A stretch of DNA of 64,000 bases from Streptomyces avicenniae (GTDB lineage Bacteria > Actinomycetota > Actinomycetes > Streptomycetales > Streptomycetaceae), in assembly GCF_000719135.1 (NCBI RefSeq), contig NZ_JOEK01000016.1, forward strand, positions 1-64,000. Reading direction: 5' to 3'. The notes under the pieces were generated by a model, which saw nothing but the letters and a program-made list of their open reading frames with translations, had not been told where the DNA came from and searched no databases. Each line of letters opens with the position of its first letter. Positions within the stretch are counted from its first letter, which is position 1. Shown here piece after piece: positions 1 to 8,736 of the stretch. The position numbers and the translations under genes were made by a program.

Positions 1-1
1 C

Positions 2-163
2 GGGTTCGACGGGCATCAGCCGTACTCTCCTGAGGAGGTGCGGGAGGCGTTGCAGATCGGTCCTGACGCGCCGATCATCACGACGGACGCGCGGCATCGC
101 GCGGAGTCCAAGAGCGCCCTGATCACCCTCGTCGAACACGCGCTCATGGCCCGTCTCCGCTGA
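2..163 (+). CDS. C-terminal fragment of conservon-type GTP/ATP-binding protein (CvnD-like)
   Basis: Only the last 53 codons are inside the window; the gene starts upstream. The visible residues, including PDAPIITTDARHRAESKSAL and LITLVEHALMARLR, resemble the C-terminus of the small Ras-like GTPases that close the cvnABCD conservons of Streptomyces. There the GTPase works with a sensor-kinase-like CvnA, a roadblock protein CvnB and a DUF742 protein CvnC at the membrane. No P-loop is visible because it lies outside the window. The family call rests on the tail alone and on a remembered conservon near this locus in S. coelicolor, so it is an inference. Confidence 0.6.
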   Translation, partial: GFDGHQPYSPEEVREALQIGPDAPIITTDARHRAESKSALITLVEHALMARLR

Positions 164-268
164 GTCGGCCGCCACGCCGCGCCGTGCGGCCGTTCGTCTA
201 GGCTGGTGCCGCAGTTCCCGGGAAGCGCCTTCCCGGTTCCCAGCGGCCAGTGAAGGACGTACGCAGCC

Positions 269-1043
<775 letters not shown>

Positions 1044-1051
<8 letters not shown>

Positions 1052-2528
1052 CCCCTCCACCGTCCGCGTCCGTTTCTGCCCGTCCCCGACCGGCAACCCG
1101 CACGTCGGCCTGGTCCGCACCGCCCTGTTCAACTGGGCGTACGCGCGGCACCACGGCGGCACGGCGGTCTTCCGCATCGAGGACACCGACGCGGCCCGCG
1201 ACTCCGAGGAGTCGTACACCGCCCTGCTGGACGCCATGGACTGGCTCGGCTTCGACTGGGACGAGGGCCCCGCCACCGGCGGCCCCCACGCCCCCTACCG
1301 CCAGTCGCAGCGGATGGAGATCTACGCCGACGTCGCCGCCCGCCTCCTCGACGCCGGGCACGCGTACCCCTGCTGGTGCACCGCGCAGGAGCTGGACGAG
1401 CGCCGTGAGGCCGCCCGCGCCGCCGGGCGCCCCTCCGGGTACGACGGCCGCTGCCGCAGCGTGACGCCCGAGCAGCGCGCGGCGTACGAGGCCGAGGGCC
1501 GCGCGTCGATCGTCCGCTTCCGCATGCCGGACGAGCCGATCACCTTCACCGACCTGGTCCGCGGCGAGCTGACGTTCTCGCCCGAGAACGTGCCGGACTA
1601 CGGCATCGTGCGGGCGAACGGCGCGCCGCTGTACACGCTGGTCAACCCGGTGGACGACGCCCTGATGGAGATCACGCACGTCCTGCGCGGCGAGGACCTG
1701 CTGTCCTCCACGCCGCGGCAGATCGCCCTGTACCGCGCGCTGGCGGACATCGGCGTGGGCGGCGGTGGCGTACCGGCCTTCGGGCACCTGCCGTACGTGA
1801 TGGGGCAGGGCAACAAGAAGCTCTCCAAGCGCGACCCCGAGTCGTCCCTGAACCTCTACCGGGAGCGCGGCTTCCTGCCGGGCGCCCTGCTGAACTACCT
1901 GGCGCTGCTCGGCTGGTCGATCGCCGAGGACCGGGACATCTTCTCCATGGAGGAGATGGTCGCCGCCTTCGACATCGGCGCGGTGAACGCGAACCCGGCG
2001 CGCTTCGACCTCGCCAAGGCGGAGGCGGTCAACGCGACGCACATCCGCGAGCGGCTGAGCGCCGAGGAGTTCACGGCGGCCTGTGCGCCGTGGCTGCGCG
2101 CACCGTACGCGCCGTGGAAGCCGGAGAGCTACGACCCGGCCGCCTTCGCCGCGCTCGCGCCGCTGGCGCAGACGCGGGTGACCGTCCTGTCGGACATCAC
2201 CGAGAACGTCGATTTCCTCTTCCTCGACGAGCCGGTCGAGGACGAGAAGTCGTGGCAGAAGGCGATGAAGCCGGGCGCCGAGGCGGTCCTCGCGACGGCG
2301 CGGGAGCGGCTGGCGGCGCTGCCCGGCTGGACGGCCGACGCGCTCAAGGGGGCCGTGCAGACGGCGGGCGAGGAGCACGGGCTGAAGCTGGGCAAGGCCC
2401 AGGCGCCGGTGCGGGTCGCGGTCACCGGCCGCACGGTGGGGCTGCCGCTCTTCGAGTCCCTTGAGGTGCTCGGGCGCGACCGCACCCTGGCCCGCGTGGA
2501 CGCGGCGCTGGCGCGGCTGGGCGTCTGA
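1044..2528 (+). CDS. gltX: Glutamyl-tRNA synthetase (probably non-discriminating)
   Basis: This 494-aa class Ic synthetase charges tRNA-Glu with glutamate. Actinomycetes generally lack GlnRS, so it very likely also forms Glu-tRNA-Gln for GatCAB. The HIGH box is the variant [14 protein letters not shown] near residue 12, and the KMSKS loop is [11 protein letters not shown] near residue 255. A CWC...YDGRC zinc-binding pattern lies around residues 110-140, as in zinc-containing GluRS. The GTG start overlaps the upstream FAH gene. One tRNA-Gln and two tRNA-Glu genes, its expected substrates, follow within 240 bp. Length and motifs are complete. Confidence 0.97.
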
Positions 2529-2561
2529 CGGCGGACGCCGCCCGACCGCCGGGGATCCGGT

Positions 2562-2591
2562 TTGGGGAGACCCTTCTCGATCGGGTATTGT
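2562..2591 (+). promoter_or_regulatory. Possible promoter for the tRNA cluster
   Basis: TTGGGG (2562-2567) and TATTGT (2586-2591) are separated by 18 bases. They lie about 80 bp upstream of the tRNA-Gln gene in the 145-bp gap after gltX. The elements resemble a vegetative sigma consensus only loosely. Confidence 0.35.
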
Positions 2592-2673
2592 TTGGCGCGT
2601 CGCAAGGGACGGACCGGAAACGGGCCGCCGGAGCGGTCACCTGGACAACACCCCCGGCGGGGTGGCGTTTTGG

Positions 2674-2745
2674 TGGGGTATGGTGTAATTGGCAGCACGA
2701 CTGATTCTGGTTCAGTTAGTCTAGGTTCGAGTCCTGGTACCCCAG
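2674..2745 (+). tRNA. tRNA-Gln (anticodon CTG)
   Basis: A complete 72-nt cloverleaf. The acceptor arms TGGGGTA and TACCCCA pair over 7 bp, with G as discriminator. The anticodon stem ACTGA/TCAGT closes the loop TTCTGGT, giving anticodon CTG (reads CAG). The T arm is CTAGG/CCTGG around TTCGAGT. No CCA is encoded. It lies 145 bp downstream of gltX. Confidence 0.96.
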
Positions 2746-2764
2746 CGGTCTTTCTCAAGATCAG

Positions 2765-2837
2765 GCCCCCGTTGTGTAGCGGCCTAGCACGCTGCCCTCT
2801 CAAGGCAGTAGCGCCGGTTCGAATCCGGTCGGGGGTA
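2765..2837 (+). tRNA. tRNA-Glu (anticodon CTC), copy 1
   Basis: A 73-nt cloverleaf. The acceptor GCCCCCG pairs with CGGGGGT (the terminal pair is G-U), and A is the discriminator. The anticodon stem CTGCC/GGCAG closes CTCTCAA, giving anticodon CTC (reads GAG, the dominant Glu codon at this GC). The T arm is CCGGT with TCGAATC. CCA is not encoded. Confidence 0.96.
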
Positions 2838-2870
2838 CGGTCCGGATCTCTTGCAGGTCCGGGTTTTCAG

Positions 2871-2943
2871 GCCCCCGTTGTGTAGCGGCCTAGCACGCTG
2901 CCCTCTCAAGGCAGTAGCGCCGGTTCGAATCCGGTCGGGGGTA
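2871..2943 (+). tRNA. tRNA-Glu (anticodon CTC), copy 2
   Basis: Identical base for base to the tRNA-Glu at 2765-2837 and separated from it by 33 bp. Each copy is preceded by TCAG, suggesting a tandem duplication. A strong terminator follows immediately. Confidence 0.96.
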
Positions 2944-2959
2944 CCTTGATCGTCCGACG

Positions 2960-2984
2960 CCCCCCGCCTGTGGCGGGGGGTTTT
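2960..2984 (+). terminator. Intrinsic terminator of the tRNA cluster
   Basis: A perfect 9-bp stem, CCCCCCGCC and GGCGGGGGG, with a TGT loop followed directly by TTTT. It ends the tRNA-Gln/Glu/Glu transcript 16 bp after the last tRNA. Confidence 0.9.
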
Positions 2985-3016
2985 CGCATGGCCGGACGGC
3001 TGTCGGCCGCCGGGCG

Positions 3017-3658
3017 TCACTCCGCGTCGCGCCCCCCGAACCGCCGGGACGCCTCCTGTGCCTGCGCCAGGCGCCGCAGGCTGAGCAGCACCGGTTCGTA
3101 GAGCACGGTGAGCGCCACGGCTGCCTCCAGCTGGGTCGTCGGCGCGTCGAAGTCCTCGATCAGGGCCACCTCGTGCCGGGCCAGCTCCGCGGCCAGGGTG
3201 CCGTACGGGAGCAACTGGTCGAGGTCGCAGGGGTAGCCGAGGCGCAGCAGTGTCGCGACCGCGGACACCAGCCCCTGGTGCGCCGGGTTCTCCGGGACGA
3301 CGCGCCAGCCCAGGCGGCGCTGCACCGCGTCCGCGGTCTCCCGGGCCGCGTCGGCCGCGGCGTCGTCCACGGGGCCCGTCGCGCCGGTCGGCAGGGCGCC
3401 CACGGCGGTGCCGAGGCGTTCGAGCTGGGGCGCGTTCTCGTCCTCGACGGCCGCCAGCACCTCCCGCGCGGTGGCGACCGGCACACGGCCGACGTGGACG
3501 AGCGCCCGTACGAGCCGCAGGCGGCGCAGATGCTCCTCGTCGTACTCGGCCTGGGTGGAGGAGATCCGCTGGCCGGGCCGCAGCAGGCCCTCGCGCAGGT
3601 AGTACTTGATCGTCGCGGTCGAGACCCCGCTGCGCTCGCTCAGCTCCGCCAGCCGCAT
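3017..3658 (-). CDS. MerR-family transcriptional regulator
   Basis: This 213-aa protein begins with a clear MerR winged-helix DNA-binding domain. The start MRLAELSERSGVSTATIKYY leads into LREGLLRPGQ and ends in a dimerisation helix rich in Leu and Arg (about residues 40-70). The remaining 140 residues have no Cys cluster or TipA-like drug pocket that I recognise, so the effector is unknown. The ATG chosen has GAGGGG 6 bases upstream; a longer reading exists but adds no conserved sequence. It is divergent from the DUF4188 gene. Three copies of a TATCCA/TGGATA motif in the 146-bp intergenic region are likely its binding site and imply control of that gene and of itself. Confidence 0.85.
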   Translation of the reverse strand: MRLAELSERSGVSTATIKYYLREGLLRPGQRISSTQAEYDEEHLRRLRLVRALVHVGRVPVATAREVLAAVEDENAPQLERLGTAVGALPTGATGPVDDAAADAARETADAVQRRLGWRVVPENPAHQGLVSAVATLLRLGYPCDLDQLLPYGTLAAELARHEVALIEDFDAPTTQLEAAVALTVLYEPVLLSLRRLAQAQEASRRFGGRDAE

Positions 3659-3708
3659 GTCCACCCCTCGTGAGATTCCGTCTTGCGTTTCGTGTTGGAG
3701 AGTGCCAG

Positions 3709-3737
3709 TATCCAATCATGGATAGTGACGCTATCCA
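3709..3737. promoter_or_regulatory. Probable MerR operator: overlapping inverted repeats
   Basis: TATCCA (3709-3714), four bases, TGGATAG (3719-3725), five bases, then CTATCCA (3731-3737). The middle arm can pair with either neighbour, forming a 6-bp dyad with a 4-base spacer or a 7-bp dyad with a 5-base spacer. TTGGA (3695-3699) may add a further half site. It lies between the divergent MerR and DUF4188 genes. Confidence 0.7.
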
Positions 3738-3804
3738 AGAAGTTCCGGGCGATGTGCCGCGGCGTTCCGTGGCGCCGTGCGGGCACGGGCGAGGGGAGAG
3801 GCAG

Positions 3805-4299
3805 ATGGCGAGGATCAACGACGGGCGGATGACGGCGGGCGGGACGGGCGAGGTCACCGTGTTCCTGATCGGCATGCGGATCAACAGCTTCCGGCATCTC
3901 CGCAGCTGGTGGCCGACCTTCCGCGCCATGCCCGGCATGCTCTCCGAGCTGGCGCGGGACAAGGACAGCGGGATGCTCGGGTACCGCCTGCTGTTCGGCG
4001 GCCCCCGGCTCATCTACGTCGTGCAGTACTGGGCGTCGCACGAGAAGCTGCTCGCCTACGCGAGCGACCGCGAGGGGCTGCACCGCCCGGCGTGGGCCGC
4101 GTTCAACCGGCGGCTGTGCGAGGGGCGCGGCCGGGTCGGGTTCTGGCACGAGACCTATGTCGTGCCCGCGGGCGCGCACGAGGCGGTCTACGTCAACATG
4201 CCGGACTTCGGTCTCGGCGCGGCGACCGGGGTGATACCCGTCGGCCGCAGGGGCGAGAGCGCCGCCGCCCGCCTCGCGGCCCGGCCGGCGGAGGGCTGA
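3805..4299 (+). CDS. DUF4188 domain-containing protein
   Basis: This 164-aa protein matches my memory of the DUF4188 family, sometimes annotated as monooxygenase-like with a dimeric alpha-beta barrel fold. Typical pieces are VTVFLIGMRINSF near residue 18, FRAMPGMLSEL, LIYVVQYWASHEKLLAYASD, GFWHETYVVPAG and VNMPDFGLG. No biochemical role is established. ATG is preceded by GAGGGGAGAGG. The gene is divergent from a MerR regulator with a strong operator between, so it is probably induced by the regulator's effector, perhaps a small toxic compound. That last step is speculation from the gene pairing. Confidence 0.8.
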   Translation: MARINDGRMTAGGTGEVTVFLIGMRINSFRHLRSWWPTFRAMPGMLSELARDKDSGMLGYRLLFGGPRLIYVVQYWASHEKLLAYASDREGLHRPAWAAFNRRLCEGRGRVGFWHETYVVPAGAHEAVYVNMPDFGLGAATGVIPVGRRGESAAARLAARPAEG

Positions 4300-4377
4300 T
4301 CGCGCGCTGCCCGGGGGCGGTCGGGGCGCGCCCGGGTGCGGGCGGTCGCCGCCCCCGGCGGGCAGGGGGCGGGCCGG

Positions 4378-5109
4378 TCAGCCGCCGGTGCGGCGCAGGG
4401 CCTCCGTGAGCCGCCCCGCGGCGTCCAGGAGGGCGTGGGCGTGCATCCGGCCCGGGTGGCGCGTCAGGCGCTCGATCGGCCCGGAGACGGACACCGCGGC
4501 GACCACGCGGTTCGACGGCCCGCGCACCGGCGCGGAGACGGAGGCCACGCCCGGCTCGCGTTCGCCGATGGACTGGGCCCAGCCCCGGCGCCTGACACCG
4601 GAGAGCGCGGTGGCGGTGAAGCGGGCGCCCTGGAGGCCGTGGTGCAGCCGCTCGGGCTCCTCCCAGGCCAGCAGGATCTGCGCGGCGGAACCGGCCTTCA
4701 TCGGCAGCGTCGAGCCGACGGGCACGGTGTCCCGCAGCCCGGAGAGCCGCTCGGCGGCGGCGACGCAGATGCGCATGTCGCCCTGGCGCCGGTAGAGCTG
4801 GGCGCTCTCGCCCGTGAGATCCCGGAGCTGGGTCAGGACGGGTCCCGCGGCGGCCAGCAGCCGGTCCTCGCCCGCCGCGGCGGCCAGTTCGGCGAGCCGG
4901 GGGCCGAGGATGAAGCGTCCCTGCATGTCGCGGGCGAGCAACCGGTGGTACTCCAGTGCCACCGCCATCCGGTGCGCGGTCGGCCGCGCGAGCCCGGTCG
5001 CCCCCACCAGGGTCGCGAGCGTGGCCGGTCCTGACTCCAGCGCGCCCAGGACAAGGGCCGCCTTGTCGAGCACGCCCACACCGCTGGTATCACCGCTAGA
5101 GTTGTCCAT
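4378..5109 (-). CDS. ndgR: IclR-family regulator of leucine biosynthesis (NdgR/AreB type)
   Basis: This 243-aa IclR protein has an N-terminal winged helix ([16 protein letters not shown], then [18 protein letters not shown], about residues 12-60) and a C-terminal effector domain (about 75-240) with [20 protein letters not shown] and ASVSAPVRG. Its position divergent from leuCD identifies it as the Streptomyces NdgR/AreB regulator, which controls leuCD and other amino-acid genes and influences secondary metabolism. The start at 5109 gives the expected family length, and a 21-bp near-perfect palindrome lies just upstream. Autoregulation together with control of leuCD is the simplest reading. 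Confidence 0.9.
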   Translation of the reverse strand: MDNSSGDTSGVGVLDKAALVLGALESGPATLATLVGATGLARPTAHRMAVALEYHRLLARDMQGRFILGPRLAELAAAAGEDRLLAAAGPVLTQLRDLTGESAQLYRRQGDMRICVAAAERLSGLRDTVPVGSTLPMKAGSAAQILLAWEEPERLHHGLQGARFTATALSGVRRRGWAQSIGEREPGVASVSAPVRGPSNRVVAAVSVSGPIERLTRHPGRMHAHALLDAAGRLTEALRRTGG

Positions 5110-5121
5110 GAAACGATACTC

Positions 5122-5142
5122 GCGTCTCACAGTGTGAAACGC
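5122..5142. promoter_or_regulatory. Probable NdgR operator in the ndgR-leuC divergent region
   Basis: A 21-bp palindrome with a central G: left arm GCGTCTCACA, right arm TGTGAAACGC, 9 of 10 base pairs matched (one C/A mismatch). It begins 13 bp upstream of the ndgR start codon and about 134 bp before the leuC start, so it can affect both promoters. Confidence 0.7.
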
Positions 5143-5275
5143 AACCCCACTTCTCGCGGGAAAGCGGGAGGCTGGGGTCATGCTCGCGGGATCCGTGGAG
5201 CAACGGTCACCGTCCGGTGCGAGGGGAACGGACGGCGGTCCACCGACGATCAGCGGCGATTCCGGAGGGAAGGCC

Positions 5276-6700
5276 ATGGGACGGACACTGGCGGAGAAAG
5301 TCTGGGACGACCACGTCGTCCGGCGTGCGGAGGGAGAACCCGATCTGCTCTACATCGATCTCCATCTCCTGCACGAGGTGACCAGCCCGCAGGCGTTCGA
5401 CGGCCTGCGCAAGAGCGGTCGCCGGGTGCGGCGCACGGATCTCACGATCGCGACCGAGGACCACAACACCCCGACCCTCGACATCGACAAGCCGATCGCG
5501 GACCCGGTCTCCCGCACGCAGCTGGAGACGCTGCGCAAGAACTGCGCCGAGTTCGGCGTCCGGCTGCACTCGCTGGGCGACAGCGAGCAGGGCGTCGTCC
5601 ACGTGGTCGGACCGCAGCTGGGGCTGACCCAGCCGGGCACCACCGTCGTCTGCGGCGACAGCCACACCTCGACGCACGGCGCCTTCGGCGCGCTCGCGTT
5701 CGGCATCGGCACCAGCCAGGTCGAGCACGTGCTCGCCACCCAGACGCTGCCGATGGCGCCGTTCAGGACGATGGCGATCACCGTCCTCGGCGAACTGCCC
5801 GAGGGCGTCACCGCCAAGGACCTCATCCTGGCGATCATCGCCCGCATCGGCACCGGCGGCGGCCAGGGCTATGTCATCGAGTACCGCGGCGAGGCCATCG
5901 AGAAGCTCTCGATGGAGGCCCGCATGACCATCTGCAACATGTCGATCGAGGCCGGTGCGCGCGCGGGCATGATCGCCCCCGACGACACCACGTTCGCCTA
6001 CCTCAGGGGCCGCGACCACGCCCCGCAGGGCGCCGACTGGGACGAGGCCGCCGCCTACTGGCGCACGCTGCGCACCGACGACGACGCGGTCTTCGACCAC
6101 GAGGTCGTCATCGACGCCGCCGAGCTGGCGCCGTTCGTGACCTGGGGCACCAACCCCGGGCAGGGCGCGCCGCTGTCCCAGGAGGTCCCCGACCCCGCCT
6201 CCTTCGCCGACCCGAACGAGCGGCTGGCCGCCGAGAAGGCCCTGGAGTACATGGGCCTGTCCGCCGGGCAGAAGCTGCGCGACATCACGGTGGACACCGT
6301 CTTCGTCGGCTCCTGCACCAACGGCCGCATCGAGGACCTCAGGTCCGCCGCGGCCGTGCTGGAGGGCCGCACGATCGCCGACGGCGTACGGATGCTGGTC
6401 GTCCCCGGCTCGGTCAGGGTCGCGCTCCAGGCCGTCGAGGAAGGGCTCGACAAGGTCTTCACCGCGGCGGGCGCCGAGTGGCGGCACGCGGGCTGCTCGA
6501 TGTGTCTGGGCATGAACCCCGACCAGCTCTCGCCCGGCGAGCGCTGCGCCTCCACCTCCAACCGCAACTTCGAGGGCAGGCAGGGCAAGGGCGGCCGTAC
6601 GCACCTGGTCTCCCCGCAGGTCGCCGCCGCCACCGCGCTCACCGGCCGCCTCGCGTCCCCGGCCGACCTGGCCGACGTCCCCACCCCCGTGGAGGTCTGA
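5276..6700 (+). CDS. leuC: 3-isopropylmalate dehydratase large subunit
   Basis: This 474-aa aconitase-family subunit, with LeuD, isomerises 2-isopropylmalate to 3-isopropylmalate in leucine synthesis. The three [4Fe-4S] cysteine ligands are visible in [10 protein letters not shown] (about residue 347) and [12 protein letters not shown] (about 407 and 410). [20 protein letters not shown] near residue 130 is also typical. ATG is preceded by GGAGGGAAGG. leuD follows after 5 bp. Expression is probably set by NdgR through the palindrome in the upstream divergent region. Confidence 0.98.
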   Translation: MGRTLAEKVWDDHVVRRAEGEPDLLYIDLHLLHEVTSPQAFDGLRKSGRRVRRTDLTIATEDHNTPTLDIDKPIADPVSRTQLETLRKNCAEFGVRLHSLGDSEQGVVHVVGPQLGLTQPGTTVVCGDSHTSTHGAFGALAFGIGTSQVEHVLATQTLPMAPFRTMAITVLGELPEGVTAKDLILAIIARIGTGGGQGYVIEYRGEAIEKLSMEARMTICNMSIEAGARAGMIAPDDTTFAYLRGRDHAPQGADWDEAAAYWRTLRTDDDAVFDHEVVIDAAELAPFVTWGTNPGQGAPLSQEVPDPASFADPNERLAAEKALEYMGLSAGQKLRDITVDTVFVGSCTNGRIEDLRSAAAVLEGRTIADGVRMLVVPGSVRVALQAVEEGLDKVFTAAGAEWRHAGCSMCLGMNPDQLSPGERCASTSNRNFEGRQGKGGRTHLVSPQVAAATALTGRLASPADLADVPTPVEV

Positions 6701-6705
6701 GCGAC

Positions 6706-7299
6706 ATGGAAGCATTCACCACGCACACCGGTCGCGCCGTCCCGCTGCGCCGCGGCAACGTGGACACGGACCAGATCATCCCGGCCCACTGGCTGAAGAA
6801 GGTCACCCGCGACGGCTTCGAGGACGGCCTGTTCGAGGCATGGCGCAAGGACCCCGAGTTCGTGCTGAACCGGCCGGAACGCGCGGGAGCCACCGTCCTG
6901 GTCGCCGGGCCCGACTTCGGTACCGGCTCCTCCCGTGAGCACGCCGTCTGGGCCCTCCAGAACTACGGCTTCAAGGCCGTGATCTCCGCACGCTTCGCCG
7001 ACATCTTCCGCGGCAACTCGCTGAAGAACGGTCTGCTCACCGTCGTCCTGCCGCAGGACACCGTCGAGGCGCTGTGGAAGCTGACCGAGACCGACCCGAC
7101 CGCCGAGATCACCGTGGACCTGGTCGCCCGCGAGGTCCGCGCCGAGGGGATCACCGCCCCGTTCGAGCTGGACGAGAACGCGCGCTGGCGCCTGCTCGAA
7201 GGGCTCGACGACATCAGCATCACCCTGCGGCACGGGGACACCATCGACGCGTACGAGGCCCGGCGCCCCGCCTACAAGCCGCGCACACAGGCCGCCTGA
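6706..7299 (+). CDS. leuD: 3-isopropylmalate dehydratase small subunit
   Basis: This 197-aa swivel-domain subunit partners LeuC. Family motifs are [19 protein letters not shown] near residue 15, [17 protein letters not shown] near residue 65, and [14 protein letters not shown]. The ribosome binding site GGAGGT lies inside the end of leuC, consistent with translational coupling. A long perfect palindrome downstream ends the operon. Confidence 0.98.
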   Translation: MEAFTTHTGRAVPLRRGNVDTDQIIPAHWLKKVTRDGFEDGLFEAWRKDPEFVLNRPERAGATVLVAGPDFGTGSSREHAVWALQNYGFKAVISARFADIFRGNSLKNGLLTVVLPQDTVEALWKLTETDPTAEITVDLVAREVRAEGITAPFELDENARWRLLEGLDDISITLRHGDTIDAYEARRPAYKPRTQAA

Positions 7300-7355
7300 C
7301 GCCCCGTCGGCCTCCCCGCCGACGCCCTCAGGGGTGCCGGGACCGGACAGAAGTG

Positions 7356-7390
7356 AACGCCCCCACCGGCCGTCGGCCGGTGGGGGCGTT
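7356..7390. terminator. leuCD operon terminator (17-bp perfect palindrome)
   Basis: Left arm 7356-7372 (AACGCCCCCACCGGCCG) and right arm 7374-7390 are exact reverse complements around a single T. RNA would form a roughly 15-bp stem with a small loop ending in UU. It lies 57 bp after leuD and would work in either direction. Confidence 0.8.
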
Positions 7391-7468
7391 TGCGTGCGAT
7401 CGCCCGTACCGACACGGGCGTTGGGGGCTTAGAGGGCGATACCGTGCTCAAGGTGGCACAATCGGCGC

Positions 7469-7723
7469 ATGGAACGCGACGGTCAACTCGAACTCTACGA
7501 CCTCGTCGCCGATCGCCTGAAGGACGCGCACCGCCTGGTGCGGGCCCTGCAAGTGCCTGCCGACGTACGGCGGGCTCTCGCACGGAAACTGCTGGTCATC
7601 ACCGCCGCGGCCAAGCAGGACCTGCCCGGTGCCGCCCGCCGTCTGGACCGGCTGATGGAGGACGTTGACGCGGACCGGCTGCCCCCCGGGCGGTCCCGCG
7701 ACGGCCGTGACGGAACTCCGTGA
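7469..7723 (+). CDS. Small conserved hypothetical protein upstream of hupS
   Basis: An 84-aa acidic/basic helical protein with no family I recognise. Heptad-like leucines run through LELYDLVADRLKDAHRLVRAL and AARRLDRLMEDV, suggesting a short helical bundle. Third-position GC is high, supporting that it is coding. CACAAT (7457-7462), 6 bases before the ATG, looks like a -10 element, so the mRNA may be leaderless; no Shine-Dalgarno is visible. It precedes hupS on the same strand by 125 bp. Confidence 0.65.
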   Translation: MERDGQLELYDLVADRLKDAHRLVRALQVPADVRRALARKLLVITAAAKQDLPGAARRLDRLMEDVDADRLPPGRSRDGRDGTP

Positions 7724-7768
7724 CGGCCGAGTTCGTTGCGACACAAGGGTGATTCGCCCGTTTCGCGT

Positions 7769-7797
7769 TTGATTTGCGATATATATCTGCCTAACGT
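7769..7797 (+). promoter_or_regulatory. Probable hupS promoter
   Basis: TTGATT (7769-7774), a 17-base spacer and TAACGT (7792-7797), in an unusually AT-rich stretch for this genome, about 50 bp before the hupS start. Confidence 0.55.
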
Positions 7798-7848
7798 GCG
7801 AAAAAGCTTGAACGCATTCGTTCCAGCAATGCCTGCGAAGGGGAAGAC

Positions 7849-8436
7849 GTGAACAAGGCACAACTCGTAGAAGCGATTGCCGACAAGCTCGGTGGCCGTC
7901 AGCAGGCCGCGGACGCGGTCGATATCGTGCTCGACGCCATCATCCGCGCCGTGGTCGCCGGGGAGCGGGTCTCGGTGACCGGTTTCGGGTCGTTCGAGAA
8001 GGTGGACCGCCCGGCGCGTTACGCGCGGAACCCGCAGACCGGCGAGCGCGTGCGGGTCAAGAAGACCTCCGTCCCCCGCTTCCGCGCCGGACAGGGCTTC
8101 AAGGACCTCGTGGCCGGGACCAAGAAGCTCCCGCGCAACGACGTCGCCGTCAAGAAGGCCCCCAAGGGCAGCCTGACCCCGGGCGCCGGTGGCGCCGCGG
8201 CGAAGAAGGCCACCACCAAGAAGGCCGCGGCCAAGAAGACGGCGGCGAAGAAGACCGCCACCGCCAAGAAGGCCACCACGCAGAAGGCCGCCGCGGCGAA
8301 GAAGACCGCCAAGAAGGCCACCGGCAAGAAGACCGCCGCCAAGAAGGCTCCGGCGAAGAAGGCCACCGCCACCAAGGCGCCCGCCAAGCGCAGCTCCTCC
8401 CGTACCGCCACGAAGGCTGCCGCCCGCCGCGGGTGA
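7849..8436 (+). CDS. hupS: HupS: HU protein with histone H1-like C-terminal tail
   Basis: This 195-aa nucleoid protein has two parts. Residues 1-95 are a normal HU domain ([16 protein letters not shown], then [20 protein letters not shown] and the arm [17 protein letters not shown]). Residues about 100-195 are a Lys/Ala/Thr-rich tail of [11 protein letters not shown] repeats resembling histone H1. Streptomyces HupS has this architecture and compacts DNA in spores. The GTG start follows GAAGGGGAAG. An AT-rich promoter and a downstream hairpin make it a stand-alone unit. The low-complexity tail is a likely site of length variation between strains. Confidence 0.96.
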   Translation: MNKAQLVEAIADKLGGRQQAADAVDIVLDAIIRAVVAGERVSVTGFGSFEKVDRPARYARNPQTGERVRVKKTSVPRFRAGQGFKDLVAGTKKLPRNDVAVKKAPKGSLTPGAGGAAAKKATTKKAAAKKTAAKKTATAKKATTQKAAAAKKTAKKATGKKTAAKKAPAKKATATKAPAKRSSSRTATKAAARRG

Positions 8437-8460
8437 CGGCGCCCAGCGCTCGGCCACCGA

Positions 8461-8493
8461 GCGGGCCGGTCTCCCAACAGGAGCCCGGCCCGC
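8461..8493 (+). terminator. Hairpin after hupS
   Basis: GCGGGCCGG (8461-8469) pairs with CCGGCCCGC (8485-8493), and nested CTCC (8471-8474) pairs with GGAG (8480-8483), giving a 13-bp stem with one mismatch. It has no T tract, as is usual for Streptomyces terminators. Confidence 0.6.
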
Positions 8494-8532
8494 CGCCGTT
8501 CGCCCCCGGCCCCCGCCGGTAGGCTCGGGCCC

Positions 8533-8736
8533 ATGCAGGCCACGGCGTACACCTACGATCCCGCCACCCGTTCCGGCAGCGTCCTGCTGGACGACGGCAC
8601 GCCGCTGCGCTTCGGCGCCGACGCGTTCGACGCCGGAGGCCTGCGGCTGCTGCGCCCGGGGCAGCGGGTCAGGATCGAGGTCGCCGGCGAGGGCACGGAC
8701 CGTCACGTCACGTTCGTCACGCTGCAAACGCTGTAA
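8533..8736 (+). CDS. Small OB-fold/cold-shock-like hypothetical protein
   Basis: A 67-aa protein: an N-terminal TAYTYDPATRSGSVLLDDG followed by TPLRFGADAF and LLRPGQRVRIEVAG. The order of strands (short strand, loop, GSVLLDDG, basic strand, RVRIEV) looks like a cold-shock or OB-fold domain, but the RNP motifs are not conserved, so the function is open. The last 20 bp overlap the end of the convergent fbiD gene. The start is ATG with no obvious ribosome binding site. Confidence 0.7.
   Translation: MQATAYTYDPATRSGSVLLDDGTPLRFGADAFDAGGLRLLRPGQRVRIEVAGEGTDRHVTFVTLQTL

Noticed and set aside
7811..7824. GAACG-CATT-CGTTC dyad upstream of hupS as a LexA (SOS) box
   Set aside because: Streptomyces LexA sites need GAAC-N4-GTTC; here GAAC and GTTC are six bases apart, so the match fails.
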